A DNA stretch of 64,000 nucleotides from Heliocidaris erythrogramma. Its lineage: Eukaryota; Echinodermata; Echinoidea; Camarodonta; Echinometridae. The stretch covers positions 50,212,934 through 50,276,933 of the forward strand of contig CM046853.1 of assembly GCA_025617745.1 (NCBI GenBank), read 5' to 3'. The notes under the pieces are model-generated. The model searched no databases, was not told the origin of the DNA, and worked only from the letters and a program-made list of their open reading frames with translations. Below, in pieces: positions 1-12,033 of the stretch; within the stretch, counting starts at the first letter, position 1, and each line of letters opens with the position of its first letter. The translations under genes and the position numbers were made by a program.

Positions 1-3000
1 TAGAAAGATAATAATGTTGCCTGTTTTTCTTCTCTTTCCCCCTTATCTGTATATCCACTATTGATTTGAATTTGGGTTAATCACCCCCGGTCTTTTCCCG
101 GTATGGTAGTTGTCAATTGGAATTAAAAATGGATTTGTCGAGTTTCCTCCGAGCGCCTTTTCCTCCATTACGAATACGCAAGGGATACTGCATACTGATG
201 TTCATCCAAGCTTCGAAAATGCCATGTGATTCATTCCCTGTGTTTGAACAAAAATAATGTTGGAAAGATTCTGCAGTGCCTTATTCGACATAGGGCGGAG
301 CCAGCAAATCCCCTCCCTTACTCCATTTTGCACACCAAGAAAAAGATGAAACTTTAGAACAGCGGGTCTCCCGCGATCACGTGACCACTTCTGCCAAACT
401 TTTGCTGTCCAGTGTCATTAATGATTCATGACTCTGGGTTAAAAAGATGTTCTGGAATTTCAGCCGCAATGCACAATGTCAAATATTGCATTCTGAATTA
501 ATTACTGATACACACAGATTTTGTGGTCTTGATTTTTCAAAAAGTGAGAAATCTAATTGAATAATTCAAAGCAATATTTTAAGAAAAGTATTCAGAAAAA
601 TGTAATAAAACTTGCTCACAATAAATTTTACATCCTTCAACTATGTTGAGTTATTAACAATCAATGTGTCCATTGTTTTTTAACGTCTAGTATATTCGGT
701 AGCTTATAGGTTTAATGCGCTCCCTTATCAATTTCTGGATATGACAGAACAGAGTAGGTTTCAAATACATAATCAGGGCACTCTTGCATAAAAAGTTGCG
801 CTTAATCGCAACTCAAAAAAATAAGCGCAAGTCCAAAAAACTCGATCCTGACTGGTTGAAATTCAAGTTGCGTTTAATATTTTGACTTGCGTTTAAGGCA
901 ATTTTTATGCAGAATGGCCCAGGCATTGTTTTTATTCATTATACTCTTCACCTAGCTTATACCCACGTCCCAGAAAGACAGTGATTAAGAATGATTGAAA
1001 AGTCACCCATTATGCCGTCTGAACAGACTCATTATCATCAATGATAGATGGTTTGTCGAGTTTACGTGAGCGAAACACCCAAGTAGGCAAGGTTCTTTTA
1101 GTTGAAAACGTATCAATTCTGATTTAACAACCTACTTGGCCGCCCGCAGGTGGGACATATAGTCATTTGTTATCTCCTTCTCCGTAGATTCATGGCAACT
1201 ATAAAGAGAAGGGGGAAATTAGGGAGTGGTTCTCCTTCATTGTGTAAGTGCGTGGATGTTCCAACACAATATTGGATGCTCTCGATGGCATTCCCTGTAG
1301 AGCGGTGTTTCTCGGAACAAGAAATGATATATTATTCAGATAGGTTTAGCCACTCAAAGTAGACAGTCACAGGCGTATAGTTTTATTTGCGGTATTTTAC
1401 GTATCTATTCTTTTCATTAGTGCGATTCCACCCGCAAATGTTTCGGAATAGAAATCCAGATATTGTAAACATTGAACTAGCATTTGATATCGGCGAAATA
1501 TAAAGCTAGTTAAAAGATGAAAGTTCCATTTTCGTCGGCGAATTTAAAAGGATGACTTTAAGAAATATATATGTACCTCTGTCTGACAGTGATGGATAAG
1601 AGAGAGAGAGAGAGAGAGACGGAAATGAAAGAAAAATTGAAACCGATTTATGTGCCAGAGGTTATCCGAAATAACCCAAACTGAGTTTGGATAGTATTGC
1701 TAACGAACTGAGATGGCGCTAATTCTATAACATATTTTGTTTGATGAAAGAGAAAGCAAAGGCTTTTGTTATTTATAGCCATTTGTTCATCTATTCCCCT
1801 CTCTCTCTCTCTCTCTCGCTTTCTCTCCCCTCTCTCTCTCTATATATATCTCTCTCAACTTCTCTCTGTCACTCCCCCCCCCTCTCACTCTCTCTCGCTC
1901 GCTCGTTCGCTTGCAGACATGAATAATATGGTGTCGTTCAATCGTACTCTAAATTCCTGGCCAATAATGCTTTACAACATACTTGACCTTTTAAAGCATC
2001 CATGTTTACACCATATCTTTTTGGAGAAAGCTAATATAGCTGGCCGGCTGGGCGATAATAATTGATTTCAGAAGATTTATGTAAAATGCTGACATAAACA
2101 TTTTTCTCCTCTCTCGCTATCATGCCGAAACCCAACCCGCAAAATCATCACTTCATGTAGACTGCCACGACAGGCACAAATGATGAATTAGCCATTATAA
2201 AGTGGCCCAAAAACGACACTCTGCCATTACGCTCGAATGATGCGATGTTTTCTTGAGATAAACGAGCACTCCTTCCTTTTATTGGTAAGTGATCATGGTA
2301 GTAATGATAGTAATAACATAGGCCTGCTAATGGAAGTGCGAGGATGTTATCTAAGGACTATTTCATTTCAATCTACCCTATTCCGAGTGGGCGATTTTAG
2401 GGTATTTGAGAAACGAAGGAAGGGGTAAAGTTTTTGTACTCATTTGCTGATATTACGATCTTTCATCTGTCAGAAACCTTGCTTGATCAATTTCAAAACG
2501 TAACAGATCATGGGGGAAATGTTTTATGATTCTGCGGCGGTCAAGAGAAACGCGCATATTAAAAGGGGAGGGGTCGGATTGAACCGTAGGATTGAACGCA
2601 ATCCCAGGGGTCTATTTAAGATTACAAATGAAAATAAAAATGTTGAATATTGTGAATTTATTTTCAAATGCTTGAAATAGGAGGGGGGGGGGGGGGGGAG
2701 ATCATTTCAAGATTGTCGCGTAGTTCACTGAAACTGAAATTGCTTTTTTCCCCATGTCTCTGTGGTAAACCACCAAATACAAATATTCACTTGAAATCAT
2801 CACAAACAGGCATGAAGGTACACAGACTATGATTAACACCATGAACACAGTAAGACGGAAAATGCAAAAGCAGTGAGCGAGTAAAATGGACGAAACATAA
2901 AAGAAGATGGGAAAGGAACGTAGAAATTTGTTCTAAAAATGATAGTGTCACAGGTAAAAAATGATAACGGAGGAATAATACACCTTAATATTTTGAATTT

Positions 3001-3362
3001 AAAAAATAACAACAGTAAATTTAAAAAAAAAATAATCAGGAAACCGGATTCCAGCTTGTTTGGTAGAAACTCAAATTGTTTAAGAGCCTGTCGACTTTGG
3101 CGCCCTCTACGGATTTCAAATCTAATATCGGGCTGTGCACTTTTCTCTCTCAGTTCTCTCTCTCCCATTTCTTGTTATGATTGTGTCACCAGCTTTTTTT
3201 GCGTTTTACATGTATAGGTGTGAGTAGGTGACTACTCATACAAACTCTACCAATGAAACAGAAAATGATTGTTCGTATAGACTTCTCGTTCAAAAGATGT
3301 TTTCAGTATGGATTAATAATAATGATAAGAATGACAGACTAAAATAATATAATGACAATAGA
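1..3362. other. Stretch without a recognisable gene
   Basis: I see no exon-like reading frame here. The short open frames, such as those near 1150 and 1766, are low-complexity or lack any family resemblance. The stretch holds an (AG)n tract near 1600-1619, TC-rich simple sequence at about 1800-1910, a G-run near 2682-2698, and the small inverted-repeat element described separately at 776-920. Confidence 0.5.
776..920. mobile_element. Short palindromic MITE-like element
   Basis: About 145 bp whose two ends are imperfect inverted repeats. The left end reads GGGCACTCTTGCATAAAAA and the right end complements a GGGCCATTCTGCATAAAAA form. Both arms go on into related sequence containing TTGCG. There is no ORF. 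It is a non-autonomous DNA transposon candidate, and I could not assign a superfamily. Confidence 0.5.
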
Positions 3363-3673
3363 CCGGTTCGTAGTTAGCACATGTCCAAAATGACCCCAAA
3401 TATCCACAGATATTTTAAACATGGAGGGTCTCCTGTTTTTGCACTTTATAAATATCACCCGGGGAGTGATAGAGGTGCCTCATGAATAACTTTTGTTTCC
3501 TTCTTTAAAAAGAATACTTCCACCTGGATATCATGGAATGCACCATTGAGGCATAAATGAATAATTAGTACATGACATTCATGAGCGCATATCAAGTATT
3601 CGTGTCAGTGGGTTTTAGAATTTGTCACAGATGACCTTTATCTGATTATACTCGGATTGCATCTACGAACTGG
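3363..3673. mobile_element. Possible MITE with short terminal inverted repeats
   Basis: The left end (CCGGTTCGTAGTTAGCA) and the complement of the right end (CCAGTTCGTAGATGCA) resemble one another over about 16 bp and flank about 310 bp of non-coding AT-rich sequence. The target-site duplication is not clear, so this is a tentative call. Confidence 0.35.
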
Positions 3674-3829
3674 CTTATTGTCTTAATAAACATGGTAGCC
3701 ATCCATATTGAAGTACATTTAAGATGCCATAATGCATAAACCAGCCAAACGACCAAACGCTGTTGGTCCAAAATTCTAATTTCGGGAAAGAGCATTTTGT
3801 GGATGACAGTTTTATGAAAGATTGTGATA

Positions 3830-4810
3830 CTCGCCTGTTGATGATAATGATAACAACAGCAATAACAACAACAAATACAGTAAAACAGTTCCGCAAGGAT
3901 CTGTCTTGGGCCCTCTTTTGTTCCTTAGATATGTAAATGATATAATAAAATGATGAACTGAGGGGACAGTGTATCCAAGTGTTTGATAATCCACACGGCA
4001 CCAGCAGAATATCATTTATTCAGGTGACAAATTAATTATGTTTCTTCCCGGTGCGTTGAATACTGAGGAAGGTCTGATTAATCCCCAATAAAGAATATAT
4101 AAATCCTCTGGATTCTAGACGTTTTCACCTTTGAACGTGTTCAAATTTTCCCTGTTTGCCGATGATACATGTGCTTTTATGAGTAACAGTAATATAAAAA
4201 CACTCGTTTCATCGGTGAACAAGGATATTTCAAAAGTCTCCTCCTGGTTCAAAGTCAATAAATTATGAATACAACCATATTTAGATCAAGGAACAAGAGA
4301 GTGCCCAATGACATATCACATATTGTCATTGATAATCTTGTCATATCTAAGTTGAAGAGTATAAAATTTCTGGAGTTACAATCAATGAGTCTTTACAATA
4401 GCCTTGTCTTGCCACATTTAAACTACTGCAACTATATTTGGGGTAATACTTATAAATCACATCTCAATAAATTATGTATTTTACAGAAAAGGTCTCTTCG
4501 TATTTAATGTGCAAGTAAACTCCTTTTTAAACAGAAGCAAATTTTGCCTTTACATGAGTTAATTACGTTTAATACTCTAATTTTTATGTACTCTGTAAGA
4601 CATAAAATTTTTCCGGAAAATTACTGTAGTATGTTTGCCCAAAATTTAAATATTCATTCATATGCAACTCGTCAAAAAGACTATTCTCATCCACCAAAAG
4701 TAAGACTTACTTCCTCACTAAATTCGCTTACAGTTACCGGTATAAAATAGTGGAATCGGTTACCAACTACTCTAAAACAATGCACGACATTATCCTCGTT
4801 TTTAAGAACC
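3830..4810 (+). pseudogene. Dead CR1/Jockey-type LINE, reverse transcriptase fragment
   Basis: Translated pieces match the reverse transcriptase of a CR1/Jockey-group non-LTR retrotransposon. At about 3890-3950 there is a VPQGSVLGPLLF-type motif. At about 4142-4265 there is a SLFADDT catalytic motif. At 4265-4507 a stretch ends in LNYCNYIWGNTYKSHL. At 4544-4810 there is a C-terminal segment with NIHSYATR. The pieces lie in different frames and are interrupted by stops, so the copy is inactive. The segment 3951-4141 has no place in the reverse transcriptase: it splits the NDI...SLFADDT stretch and is a later insertion. The 5' part and the 3' tail are not recognisable. The clade assignment is from general resemblance only. 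Confidence 0.7.
3951..4141 (+). repeat. 191-bp insert in LINE; inverted twin at 16107-16297
   Basis: This segment interrupts the LINE reverse transcriptase and is the reverse complement of 16107-16297 with one difference by eye (T here, C in the minus-strand reading of the twin). It starts TGATGAACTGAGGGGACAG and ends CACCTTTGAACGTGTT. It holds an AATAAA at 4087-4092 and, read forward, 28 codons followed by TAA. The single difference is silent (TTT/TTC, Phe) in that frame. Neither copy ends in poly(A), and I see no terminal repeats. Confidence 0.85.
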
Positions 4811-4852
4811 TTTGCAGAAATTATATAATTGATAATTTATAGAAATGTCAGG

Positions 4853-4854
<2 letters not shown>

Positions 4855-4885
<31 letters not shown>
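4855..4885. repeat. (GT)n microsatellite
   Basis: A run of about 14 GT dinucleotides, continuing as degenerate GT-rich sequence to about 4940. It sits exactly where the downstream Tx1-type LINE copy begins, so it may mark that copy's truncated 5' junction. Confidence 0.9.
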
Positions 4886-4888
<3 letters not shown>

Positions 4889-4939
4889 GTATGTGTGTGA
4901 TTGTGCGTGTATGATTGTATGATATGTATGCGTGTGTGA

Positions 4940-5495
4940 TTGTACCTTATACACAGATGATATGACTATGTTTTTGAAAGATTCAGAATCAATACAAACT
5001 CTAGAGAAGGTGTTAAATACGTTTTGGAGATTATCCGGATTAAAAGTGAACAAAAATAAAACAAAGGCATTAATGTTTGGTCCTCGTGAAAATATAAGAA
5101 ATACGTTTTCACTGGGAAAGCAGGTTGAAGTTGTTAAAATACTTGGGATATATTTTTCAGTAGATGAAAATATTAAGGAGGAGATGATTTATAAAGAAAT
5201 ATTAAGTAATATTAAAAGATTATTAGGCTGGTGTAAACAGCGTGATTTGACCCTTACTGGTAAAATACAATTGTTGAAAGTATTTGCCCTATACAAAATA
5301 ATATATGTCTCTTCTGTATTATTGGTACCAATTTGGGTTTATAAAGAAGTTGAAAAAATTTGTTTTGATTTCATATGGAGAGGACATGATAAGATTAAAA
5401 GAAATATCCTTTATTTAAATTATAATCATGGAGGGTTTGAAAATGATGAATTTTAGAGATATGATCAAGGCACAAAGAATAATGTGGATTAAGAG
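4940..5495 (+). pseudogene. Tx1/L1-type LINE, reverse transcriptase part (5' half of split copy)
   Basis: The frame starting about 4932 translates to a reverse transcriptase segment with a YTDDM-type catalytic motif (position x of xDD occupied by T), followed by SGLKVNKNKTKAL and a later segment ending in a WRGHDKIKR...GG pattern. These features are typical of the Tx1/L1 group. The copy is 5'-truncated next to the (GT)n tract. A frameshift near 5430 moves the natural continuation (NFRDMIKAQRIMW) to the next frame. The Ty3/gypsy element begins at 5496. The same LINE frame resumes immediately after that element. Confidence 0.8.
5492..5495. repeat. Target-site duplication AGAG (left)
   Basis: AGAG just before the 5' LTR is repeated at 12395-12398 just after the 3' LTR. 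The base before the left copy is also A, so a 5-bp reading sharing the last LTR base cannot be excluded. Confidence 0.85.
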
Positions 5496-6420
5496 TGTAG
5501 CGTTAATGCATTTTTTTTTTTGGGTTAAATAATTTTATGCATTTAAGATCAATTCCTCTTTATTTAGCTAATTCAAAATAGCTGATTTTTTTTTATACAG
5601 CTGGTGACAACCAGGAATTTCCTGGTTACATTGTACATTATCTAAACATGTGTTTTACATTGTATTAGTATTGCGTAACATTACACCTGTCTGGATCTCC
5701 CTGTACATACTATAATTTCCATGACAGTAGCTATTTCTATGCTCTTTTGTGTTTTGGTCATGTGAACATCACATGCCAATTTTGTCCTTAATTAGCATTT
5801 TCTGTACTTTTCCACTACATGTTTATATAAGGTGAAAGTCTGTGTTTTTTTTTTCACTACTACATCAGTCACTGAGAAGGTACACCAAATTATTGAAGCT
5901 TATTTTTTAACCGGGTACGACTCCCGTGGAACTTTCTTCGGCAACCTGCTGACACCTGGCTTAGCCGTTTTTAGCCAGCTTTTGGTAACGGACTTTTATT
6001 TCACGGCATACAACGAAGCTCCTTCATCTCTGCAACTAGATTCTTCGAGGGAGCAGAATTGGGAAACTTTCTGGACAACTTCATTCCATCGAGTACCTAT
6101 AGAGCCGTAAACCTATCTCATCTGAACTCACAACAGACTCGGGCTCACCGCTGCATTCTGCGGGCGAATTCAACATGTCCATCTACGCTGTCCTAGGTTT
6201 CGACGAACATTGACTCTGTTGCTGCCGTGAGTTTTACACCCAAGCATTCTTGCCAGGCAACCCAAAACTGAGGGCATATTATTTCTCACTTTTTGAGCAA
6301 TTTATCATATTTGTTGTACCTTAAGTGCTGAATTACTTTAGTGATCATTTTTGTTAAAGATTTGTTAATCTGAATTGGCACCAGTTTTGATTGCCATTTT
6401 GCACCAACCAGGCGCACATT

Positions 6421-6454
<34 letters not shown>

Positions 6455-6815
6455 TCGCATCATTTAAGCATTTAACGATTCCTTTTTTTGTATTTCGTTT
6501 ACTCATATTTTGTGAGCCATAAGTTTCGCCATATTAGCTTGTGCTCACACTACTCTACATTTTTTATGCTTATTACAGCGGCGGCCTTCCGCTATAGAAA
6601 CAGAGCCACTTAAGCATTTACTTTGTATATTTATTTGAAATTGTTTAGGTGAATATATATAAAACATTAAACCACCAGCAATTAATTTGATTGTGTTAAT
6701 GTTCATTCATTTCTTGTGAGATCAAATTAAGTTTAAATTTAGTGAGGAGGTTGTTGAACACGCATATATATTTTTAGTTTGAATTTTTTGTTAAATACAC
6801 CATACCATCCCCACA
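5496..6815 (+). repeat. 5' LTR (1320 bp)
   Basis: It begins TGTAGCGTTAATGC and ends CCATCCCCACA, with its direct copy at 11075-12394. The one difference I see is A at 6647 against T at 12226. The T-run and the internal (TA)n tract have the same length in both copies. A 92-codon open frame at 5832-6110 occurs identically in both LTRs, but it resembles no retroelement protein and is probably chance. Confidence 0.95.
5822..5830 (+). promoter_or_regulatory. Candidate TATA box of the LTR promoter
   Basis: TTTATATAA lies about 325 bp into the LTR and is the best TATA match there. It would place the start of the R region near 5850-5860. The same motif is at 11401-11409 in the 3' LTR. The start site is not shown by sequence. 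Confidence 0.4.
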
Positions 6816-6819
6816 AAAG

Positions 6820-6837
6820 TGGTGACCCCGACGTGAT
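6820..6837 (+). promoter_or_regulatory. Primer-binding site, tRNA-Trp type
   Basis: TGGTGACCCCGACGTGAT starts 4 nt after the 5' LTR. It is the complement of the 18-nt 3' end, including CCA, of animal tRNA-Trp as I recall it. It would prime minus-strand DNA synthesis. Confidence 0.85.
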
Positions 6838-6926
6838 CTCACAAGGGTTGAAGTATATTTGTCTTTGAATTTCATTGGTTTATCGGACCTGGTTTTGTCA
6901 ACGCACGTGCTACGTGGTCGCAAGCC

Positions 6927-7811
6927 ATGCCTGACAGCGAGTCAGACAGTTCAACTTCCATAGTTGGGGCCGTTAGCATAAAGCTTCCGCAATTCTGGAG
7001 TTCCGATCCGCAACTTTGGTTCGCCCAAATTGAATCTCAATTTGCTACGCGCCAAATAACAGTGGAGACAACGAAATACCACTATGTTATTTCTGCTTTG
7101 CAGCCGGAAGTTGCGCAAGAGGTACGGGACCTCCTCATAAATCCACCCGCGATTACGCCTTACTCTATTCTAAAGGAGCAGCTTATTTCCCGCACCACGG
7201 CTTCCGAGCAGCGCCGTGTACAAATGCTCCTCACTGAGGAAGAGTTAGGCGACAGAAAACCGTCGCAACTCCTGCGCCGCATGGAGCAGCTTGTTGGAGC
7301 TAAGAAAATTGAGAAGGGAATTTTGAAACAATTGTTTCTTCAGCGCATGCCCTCTAACGTGCGCTTAATTCTCGCTTCGACTAGCGACACATTGTCATTA
7401 AGCGAATTGGCAGAGTTAGCCGATAAGATCATTGAGGTCCACGTCCCAACCGTAGGGACAGTTTCCGCAGAGGTACCTACCACCTCACTCGCCGCACAGG
7501 TGGTGCATCCCACCGTCGCACCAGTGACCGCAGCCGCCGGTCCTGACCCCATAGCGGAGTTGCGCAAAGACGTACACCAGTTGTTTAAGATGGTGACGGA
7601 CTTGCAGCGACAAGTTTTTCGTTCACAGCGCAACATTCGTAATCGTAGCAAGTCACCGTCACGTTCTAAGGTGACCGCTGAATCACAAGCAGATGCACTA
7701 GCATCAAACTTGTGTTTCTACCACGAACGCTTCGGGGACAAGGCAAACCGTTGCCGATCTCCCTGCGCCCGATCACGTGAATTTTCGGAAAACGCCAAAG
7801 CCAGTCGGTAG
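6927..7811 (+). CDS. gag: Gag polyprotein of the Ty3/gypsy element
   Basis: 294 residues from the first ATG after the primer-binding site. The N-terminal two-thirds has the look of a retrotransposon capsid: [20 protein letters not shown] near residues 20-40, then helical segments ending at the [11 protein letters not shown] motif. A Pro/Ala/Thr-rich linker follows, then a basic stretch with [10 protein letters not shown] near residue 240. A nucleic-acid-binding finger follows with spacing C-X2-H-X9-C-X3-C ([18 protein letters not shown], residues about 262-279). This arrangement differs from the usual CX2CX4HX4C knuckle but occurs in mag-like elements. The gene ends at TAG 7809-7811. Pol continues in the -1 frame, whose preceding stop is at 7778-7780, leaving a 28-nt overlap (7781-7808). 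Gag packages the element RNA into cytoplasmic particles. Confidence 0.9.
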   Translation: MPDSESDSSTSIVGAVSIKLPQFWSSDPQLWFAQIESQFATRQITVETTKYHYVISALQPEVAQEVRDLLINPPAITPYSILKEQLISRTTASEQRRVQMLLTEEELGDRKPSQLLRRMEQLVGAKKIEKGILKQLFLQRMPSNVRLILASTSDTLSLSELAELADKIIEVHVPTVGTVSAEVPTTSLAAQVVHPTVAPVTAAAGPDPIAELRKDVHQLFKMVTDLQRQVFRSQRNIRNRSKSPSRSKVTAESQADALASNLCFYHERFGDKANRCRSPCARSREFSENAKASR

Positions 7812-10800
7812 GCGCGACGACCCGAACTGGTGCATGCGATGGTCGCCTATTCTACATTACGAATGTAAATTCACGGAGGAAATTCTTAATTGACACAGGC
7901 GCTGCAGTAAGCGTTTTTCCGCCATCCAAGCAGGAGACGAAAAAAGTATCAACGCTTACTCTGCGAGCCGCGAATGGAACGCCCATTGCCACATATGGTC
8001 AACGGTCACTGACCCTTGATTTAGGCCTACGCCGCACTTGCCGCTGGGTATTTACCATAGCGAACGTGCCCTCCCCGATCATAGGCGCCGATTTTTTGCA
8101 CCATTTTCAGTTCTTAGTTGATGTGCACAAACGCCGACTAATTGACCCGCTAACCAACCTGTCAGTGGCTGGTAAACCGTCCAGAGAACCGGCTATCAGT
8201 CCAGTCTACGGAGATCGCGAGACTGACAATCAATTCGAACACATGCTCATGCACGACTTCGTTGATATTACCCGCCCGGTATATCACTCCGAAGATGTTA
8301 AGCACAATGTGACACATCACATTGACACAAACGGACCCCCTGTCGCAGCACGCCCGCGCAGGCTTGTTGGGGACAAACTGCAAATTGCACGCGACGAATT
8401 CAATCACATGTTGGAGCTAGGTATTGTTAGACCTTCTAAAAGTAATTGGTCTTCGCCGTTGCACATGGTGCCTAAGAAGTCACCGGGGGACTGGCGCCCG
8501 TGCGGCGATTACCGTGCTTTGAATCGGATCACCATTCCCGATCGATACCCTGTTCCGCATTTACATGATTTTGCGTCCGAACTCCACGACAAGAAGGTCT
8601 TCTCAAAAATAGACCTTGTTCGTGCATATCATCAGATCCCCGTCGAGCCCGATGATATGCACAAGACTGCCATAACAACTCCGTTCGGTTTGTACGAATT
8701 CACGCGAATGCCTTTCGGATTGCGTAATGCCGCTCAGACGTTTCAAAGGTTCATAGACCAAGTCTTGCGTGGATTACCATTCGTCTATGCGTATATAGAT
8801 GACTTGCTTGTTGCGAGTGAAGACATGCAGCAGCACGAGCAGCATTTGCGCTTGCTGTTCACGCGCCTGCAAGCATACGGTGTCGTAGTGAACCCTAGAA
8901 AGTGTTCATTCGGGTTGACCGAACTCGATTTTCTTGGCCATCACATTGACCAAGAAGGCATCCGCCCTTTGCCCGAGAAAGTAGCGGCAATACAGAACTG
9001 CGAGATACCCACTTCCGTTAAGCGTCTGCGAGGCTTCTTGGGCCTGGTTAATTTTTACCGTCGATTTATTCCCGACTGCGCCAAGACGCTGTTGCCACTC
9101 ACCGACCTCCTTGGTGGGCACGGTAAGCGTTCAAGGAAACCTCTTAATTGGACACCTGAATGCGATACAGCATTCAACGCGATCAAGGAGCAGCTAGCAC
9201 TTGTTACGATGCTTGCATATCCCGACACGAACGCGCCTCTCAGTCTCATGGTAGATGCATCGGACCGCGCTATAGGCGGGGTTGTACAACAACTCAAAGG
9301 TACCGCTTGGCAGCCGATCGCGTTCTTTTCACGAAAGTTACTGCCCGCAGAAACTCGATACAGTACTTTCGGGCGCGAACTTTTGGCCGTATATTTGACC
9401 ATTAAGCATTTCCGCTACATGCTTGATGGGCGCACGTTTTGCGTCTTTACAGACCATAAGCCGCTGATTCACTCGTTCCGCGCTCATCCCGACCGTCATA
9501 GCCCGCGCGAGATCAGACATCTCGACTACATATCGCAGTTCACAACTGATTTGCGCCATGTCAAAGGGACTGACAATGTAGTGGCTGATGTTTTATCGCG
9601 GCCCGAAGTGAACGCATTGCACTCCGACACGCAAATCGATTTCAAAGCCATGGCGCAGGCCCAGGAAACCGACCCAGAGTTGCAAACGTTGCTAAACTCA
9701 ACCAAGCCATCCGGTTTAGTACTTGAAAAAGTACCTCTCATCTCTGTAGGAGGGGAGATTATGTGCGATGTATCACACAATATGACTCGACCGTTCGTTC
9801 CCGTTGAACACCGTCGCGCAGTGTTCAATGCCATACATGGGTTATCACACCCTGGCGTACGCGCATCCGTGAAAGCCGTCATTTCACGATTCGTATGGCC
9901 CAGCATCAAAAAGGACGTCCGGAAATGGGCCCAACACTGTGTGTCGTGTCAAAAGTCGAAAATACATCGACATGTGAAAGCGCCTATGGGCACATTCAGC
10001 GCACCTGACGCGCGATTCGCACATATACATCTTGATTTAGTTGGTCCGCTGCCGCCGTCAAACGGTAACATGTACCTTTTGACATGTATAGACAGATATA
10101 CCCGATGGCCCGAAGCCATTCCGATACCGGACCAGTCTGCAGAGACGGTAGCACGCGCATTCGTGGACAGGTGGATTGCTGTGTTCGGGGCACCGGACAC
10201 CATTACTACCGACCGTGGTAGGCAATTCGAGTCCCACTTATTCAAGGAGCTCGCGAAGCTTTTAGGGACCACGAGAGTCCGCACCACTTCGTACCATCCT
10301 GCGGCCAACGGGATGGTGGAGCGTTTTCACCGGCAATTGAAATCTGCTCTCAAAGCGCACGAAAACCAAACGAATTGGACCGAGCACTTGCCGCTAACAC
10401 TACTTGGTATACGCTCCACGGTAAAGGAGGACTTAGCATGTTCCCCTGCCGAGCTTGTTTTTGGCACAACGCTGCGTTTGCCTGGACAGTTCATTGCTCC
10501 AGTGCAAACTGAACTCGATCCGAGGGATTATGTTTCTCGCTTGAAACGGCATATGAACGCATGCAAACTTACTCCGACTCGATCTAACCAAGGGACTACT
10601 TATGTTCCAAAGAATCTGTTCCGAACTTCGCACGTGTTTGTTCGCGACGACACGGTACGTAAACCGTTGCAGCAACCGTATAAGGGACCGTTCCGAGTCT
10701 TAAAGCGCAATGAAAAGTTTTTTACGCTTGACATACGTGGTAAACGCGAGCAAGTCAGTTTGGACCGATTAAAGGTCGCCTACGTAGAAAAGGAAGATGG

Positions 10801-11011
10801 AAACGAAACCATGCGAAACTTCCATGCGCTGGCTGCTCGTAGTCCACCAGCAGCCGATGTTGGACAACCGTCCGCTGCAACGACTAGTTTACCTGCAAAG
10901 CCGCAAACTAGTGCAGCAGCACACAGCGCTGATAAGACACAGGTCCGGATAACCAGGTCAGGACGACATGTCCACTGGCCCAAAAAGTACAAAGATTATT
11001 GTGCTTTTTGA
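7781..11011 (+). CDS. pol: Pol polyprotein: protease, RT, RNase H, integrase
   Basis: An uninterrupted frame runs from after the TGA at 7778-7780 to the TGA at 11009-11011. The first ATG is at 8066, but the domains begin earlier, so production by -1 frameshifting from gag is expected. Domains: an aspartic protease with IDTGAAVS at about 7889-7912; reverse transcriptase with the catalytic YIDDL at 8792-8806; RNase H starting at [10 protein letters not shown], about 9248; and integrase with an H-H-C-C zinc-binding region (HGLSHPG at about 9836 to CVSCQ at about 9943). The integrase catalytic triad is D in HLDLVG (about 10030), D in TTDRGRQF (about 10206) and E in NGMVERFH (about 10317). No chromodomain is visible. 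The C-terminus ends in [14 protein letters not shown]. All key catalytic residues are present, so the copy may be competent. The exact start of the processed protein is not determinable. Confidence 0.92.
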   Translation: MFGKRQSQSVGATTRTGACDGRLFYITNVNSRRKFLIDTGAAVSVFPPSKQETKKVSTLTLRAANGTPIATYGQRSLTLDLGLRRTCRWVFTIANVPSPIIGADFLHHFQFLVDVHKRRLIDPLTNLSVAGKPSREPAISPVYGDRETDNQFEHMLMHDFVDITRPVYHSEDVKHNVTHHIDTNGPPVAARPRRLVGDKLQIARDEFNHMLELGIVRPSKSNWSSPLHMVPKKSPGDWRPCGDYRALNRITIPDRYPVPHLHDFASELHDKKVFSKIDLVRAYHQIPVEPDDMHKTAITTPFGLYEFTRMPFGLRNAAQTFQRFIDQVLRGLPFVYAYIDDLLVASEDMQQHEQHLRLLFTRLQAYGVVVNPRKCSFGLTELDFLGHHIDQEGIRPLPEKVAAIQNCEIPTSVKRLRGFLGLVNFYRRFIPDCAKTLLPLTDLLGGHGKRSRKPLNWTPECDTAFNAIKEQLALVTMLAYPDTNAPLSLMVDASDRAIGGVVQQLKGTAWQPIAFFSRKLLPAETRYSTFGRELLAVYLTIKHFRYMLDGRTFCVFTDHKPLIHSFRAHPDRHSPREIRHLDYISQFTTDLRHVKGTDNVVADVLSRPEVNALHSDTQIDFKAMAQAQETDPELQTLLNSTKPSGLVLEKVPLISVGGEIMCDVSHNMTRPFVPVEHRRAVFNAIHGLSHPGVRASVKAVISRFVWPSIKKDVRKWAQHCVSCQKSKIHRHVKAPMGTFSAPDARFAHIHLDLVGPLPPSNGNMYLLTCIDRYTRWPEAIPIPDQSAETVARAFVDRWIAVFGAPDTITTDRGRQFESHLFKELAKLLGTTRVRTTSYHPAANGMVERFHRQLKSALKAHENQTNWTEHLPLTLLGIRSTVKEDLACSPAELVFGTTLRLPGQFIAPVQTELDPRDYVSRLKRHMNACKLTPTRSNQGTTYVPKNLFRTSHVFVRDDTVRKPLQQPYKGPFRVLKRNEKFFTLDIRGKREQVSLDRLKVAYVEKEDGNETMRNFHALAARSPPAADVGQPSAATTSLPAKPQTSAAAHSADKTQVRITRSGRHVHWPKKYKDYCAF

Positions 11012-11060
11012 TTTAGATATTATGTCGTTCTCAAGTAATTCATTTCATTACTCGCTCACT

Positions 11061-11070
11061 AGGAGGGGGT
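11061..11070 (+). promoter_or_regulatory. Polypurine tract
   Basis: AGGAGGGGGT lies 5 bp upstream of the 3' LTR start at 11075. It is the only purine run in the expected position and would prime plus-strand DNA synthesis. Confidence 0.7.
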
Positions 11071-11074
11071 TAAT

Positions 11075-11999
11075 TGTAGCGTTAATGCATTTTTTTTTTT
11101 GGGTTAAATAATTTTATGCATTTAAGATCAATTCCTCTTTATTTAGCTAATTCAAAATAGCTGATTTTTTTTTATACAGCTGGTGACAACCAGGAATTTC
11201 CTGGTTACATTGTACATTATCTAAACATGTGTTTTACATTGTATTAGTATTGCGTAACATTACACCTGTCTGGATCTCCCTGTACATACTATAATTTCCA
11301 TGACAGTAGCTATTTCTATGCTCTTTTGTGTTTTGGTCATGTGAACATCACATGCCAATTTTGTCCTTAATTAGCATTTTCTGTACTTTTCCACTACATG
11401 TTTATATAAGGTGAAAGTCTGTGTTTTTTTTTTCACTACTACATCAGTCACTGAGAAGGTACACCAAATTATTGAAGCTTATTTTTTAACCGGGTACGAC
11501 TCCCGTGGAACTTTCTTCGGCAACCTGCTGACACCTGGCTTAGCCGTTTTTAGCCAGCTTTTGGTAACGGACTTTTATTTCACGGCATACAACGAAGCTC
11601 CTTCATCTCTGCAACTAGATTCTTCGAGGGAGCAGAATTGGGAAACTTTCTGGACAACTTCATTCCATCGAGTACCTATAGAGCCGTAAACCTATCTCAT
11701 CTGAACTCACAACAGACTCGGGCTCACCGCTGCATTCTGCGGGCGAATTCAACATGTCCATCTACGCTGTCCTAGGTTTCGACGAACATTGACTCTGTTG
11801 CTGCCGTGAGTTTTACACCCAAGCATTCTTGCCAGGCAACCCAAAACTGAGGGCATATTATTTCTCACTTTTTGAGCAATTTATCATATTTGTTGTACCT
11901 TAAGTGCTGAATTACTTTAGTGATCATTTTTGTTAAAGATTTGTTAATCTGAATTGGCACCAGTTTTGATTGCCATTTTGCACCAACCAGGCGCACATT

Positions 12000-12033
<34 letters not shown>

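Noticed and set aside
5832-6110. 92-codon open frame in both LTRs (also 11411-11689)
   Set aside because: It is identical only because the LTRs are identical. It resembles no known retroelement product, starts right after the TATA motif, and is likely chance.
9055-10992. Several minus-strand frames of 65-127 codons inside pol
   Set aside because: Antisense shadows of a strongly conserved pol frame.
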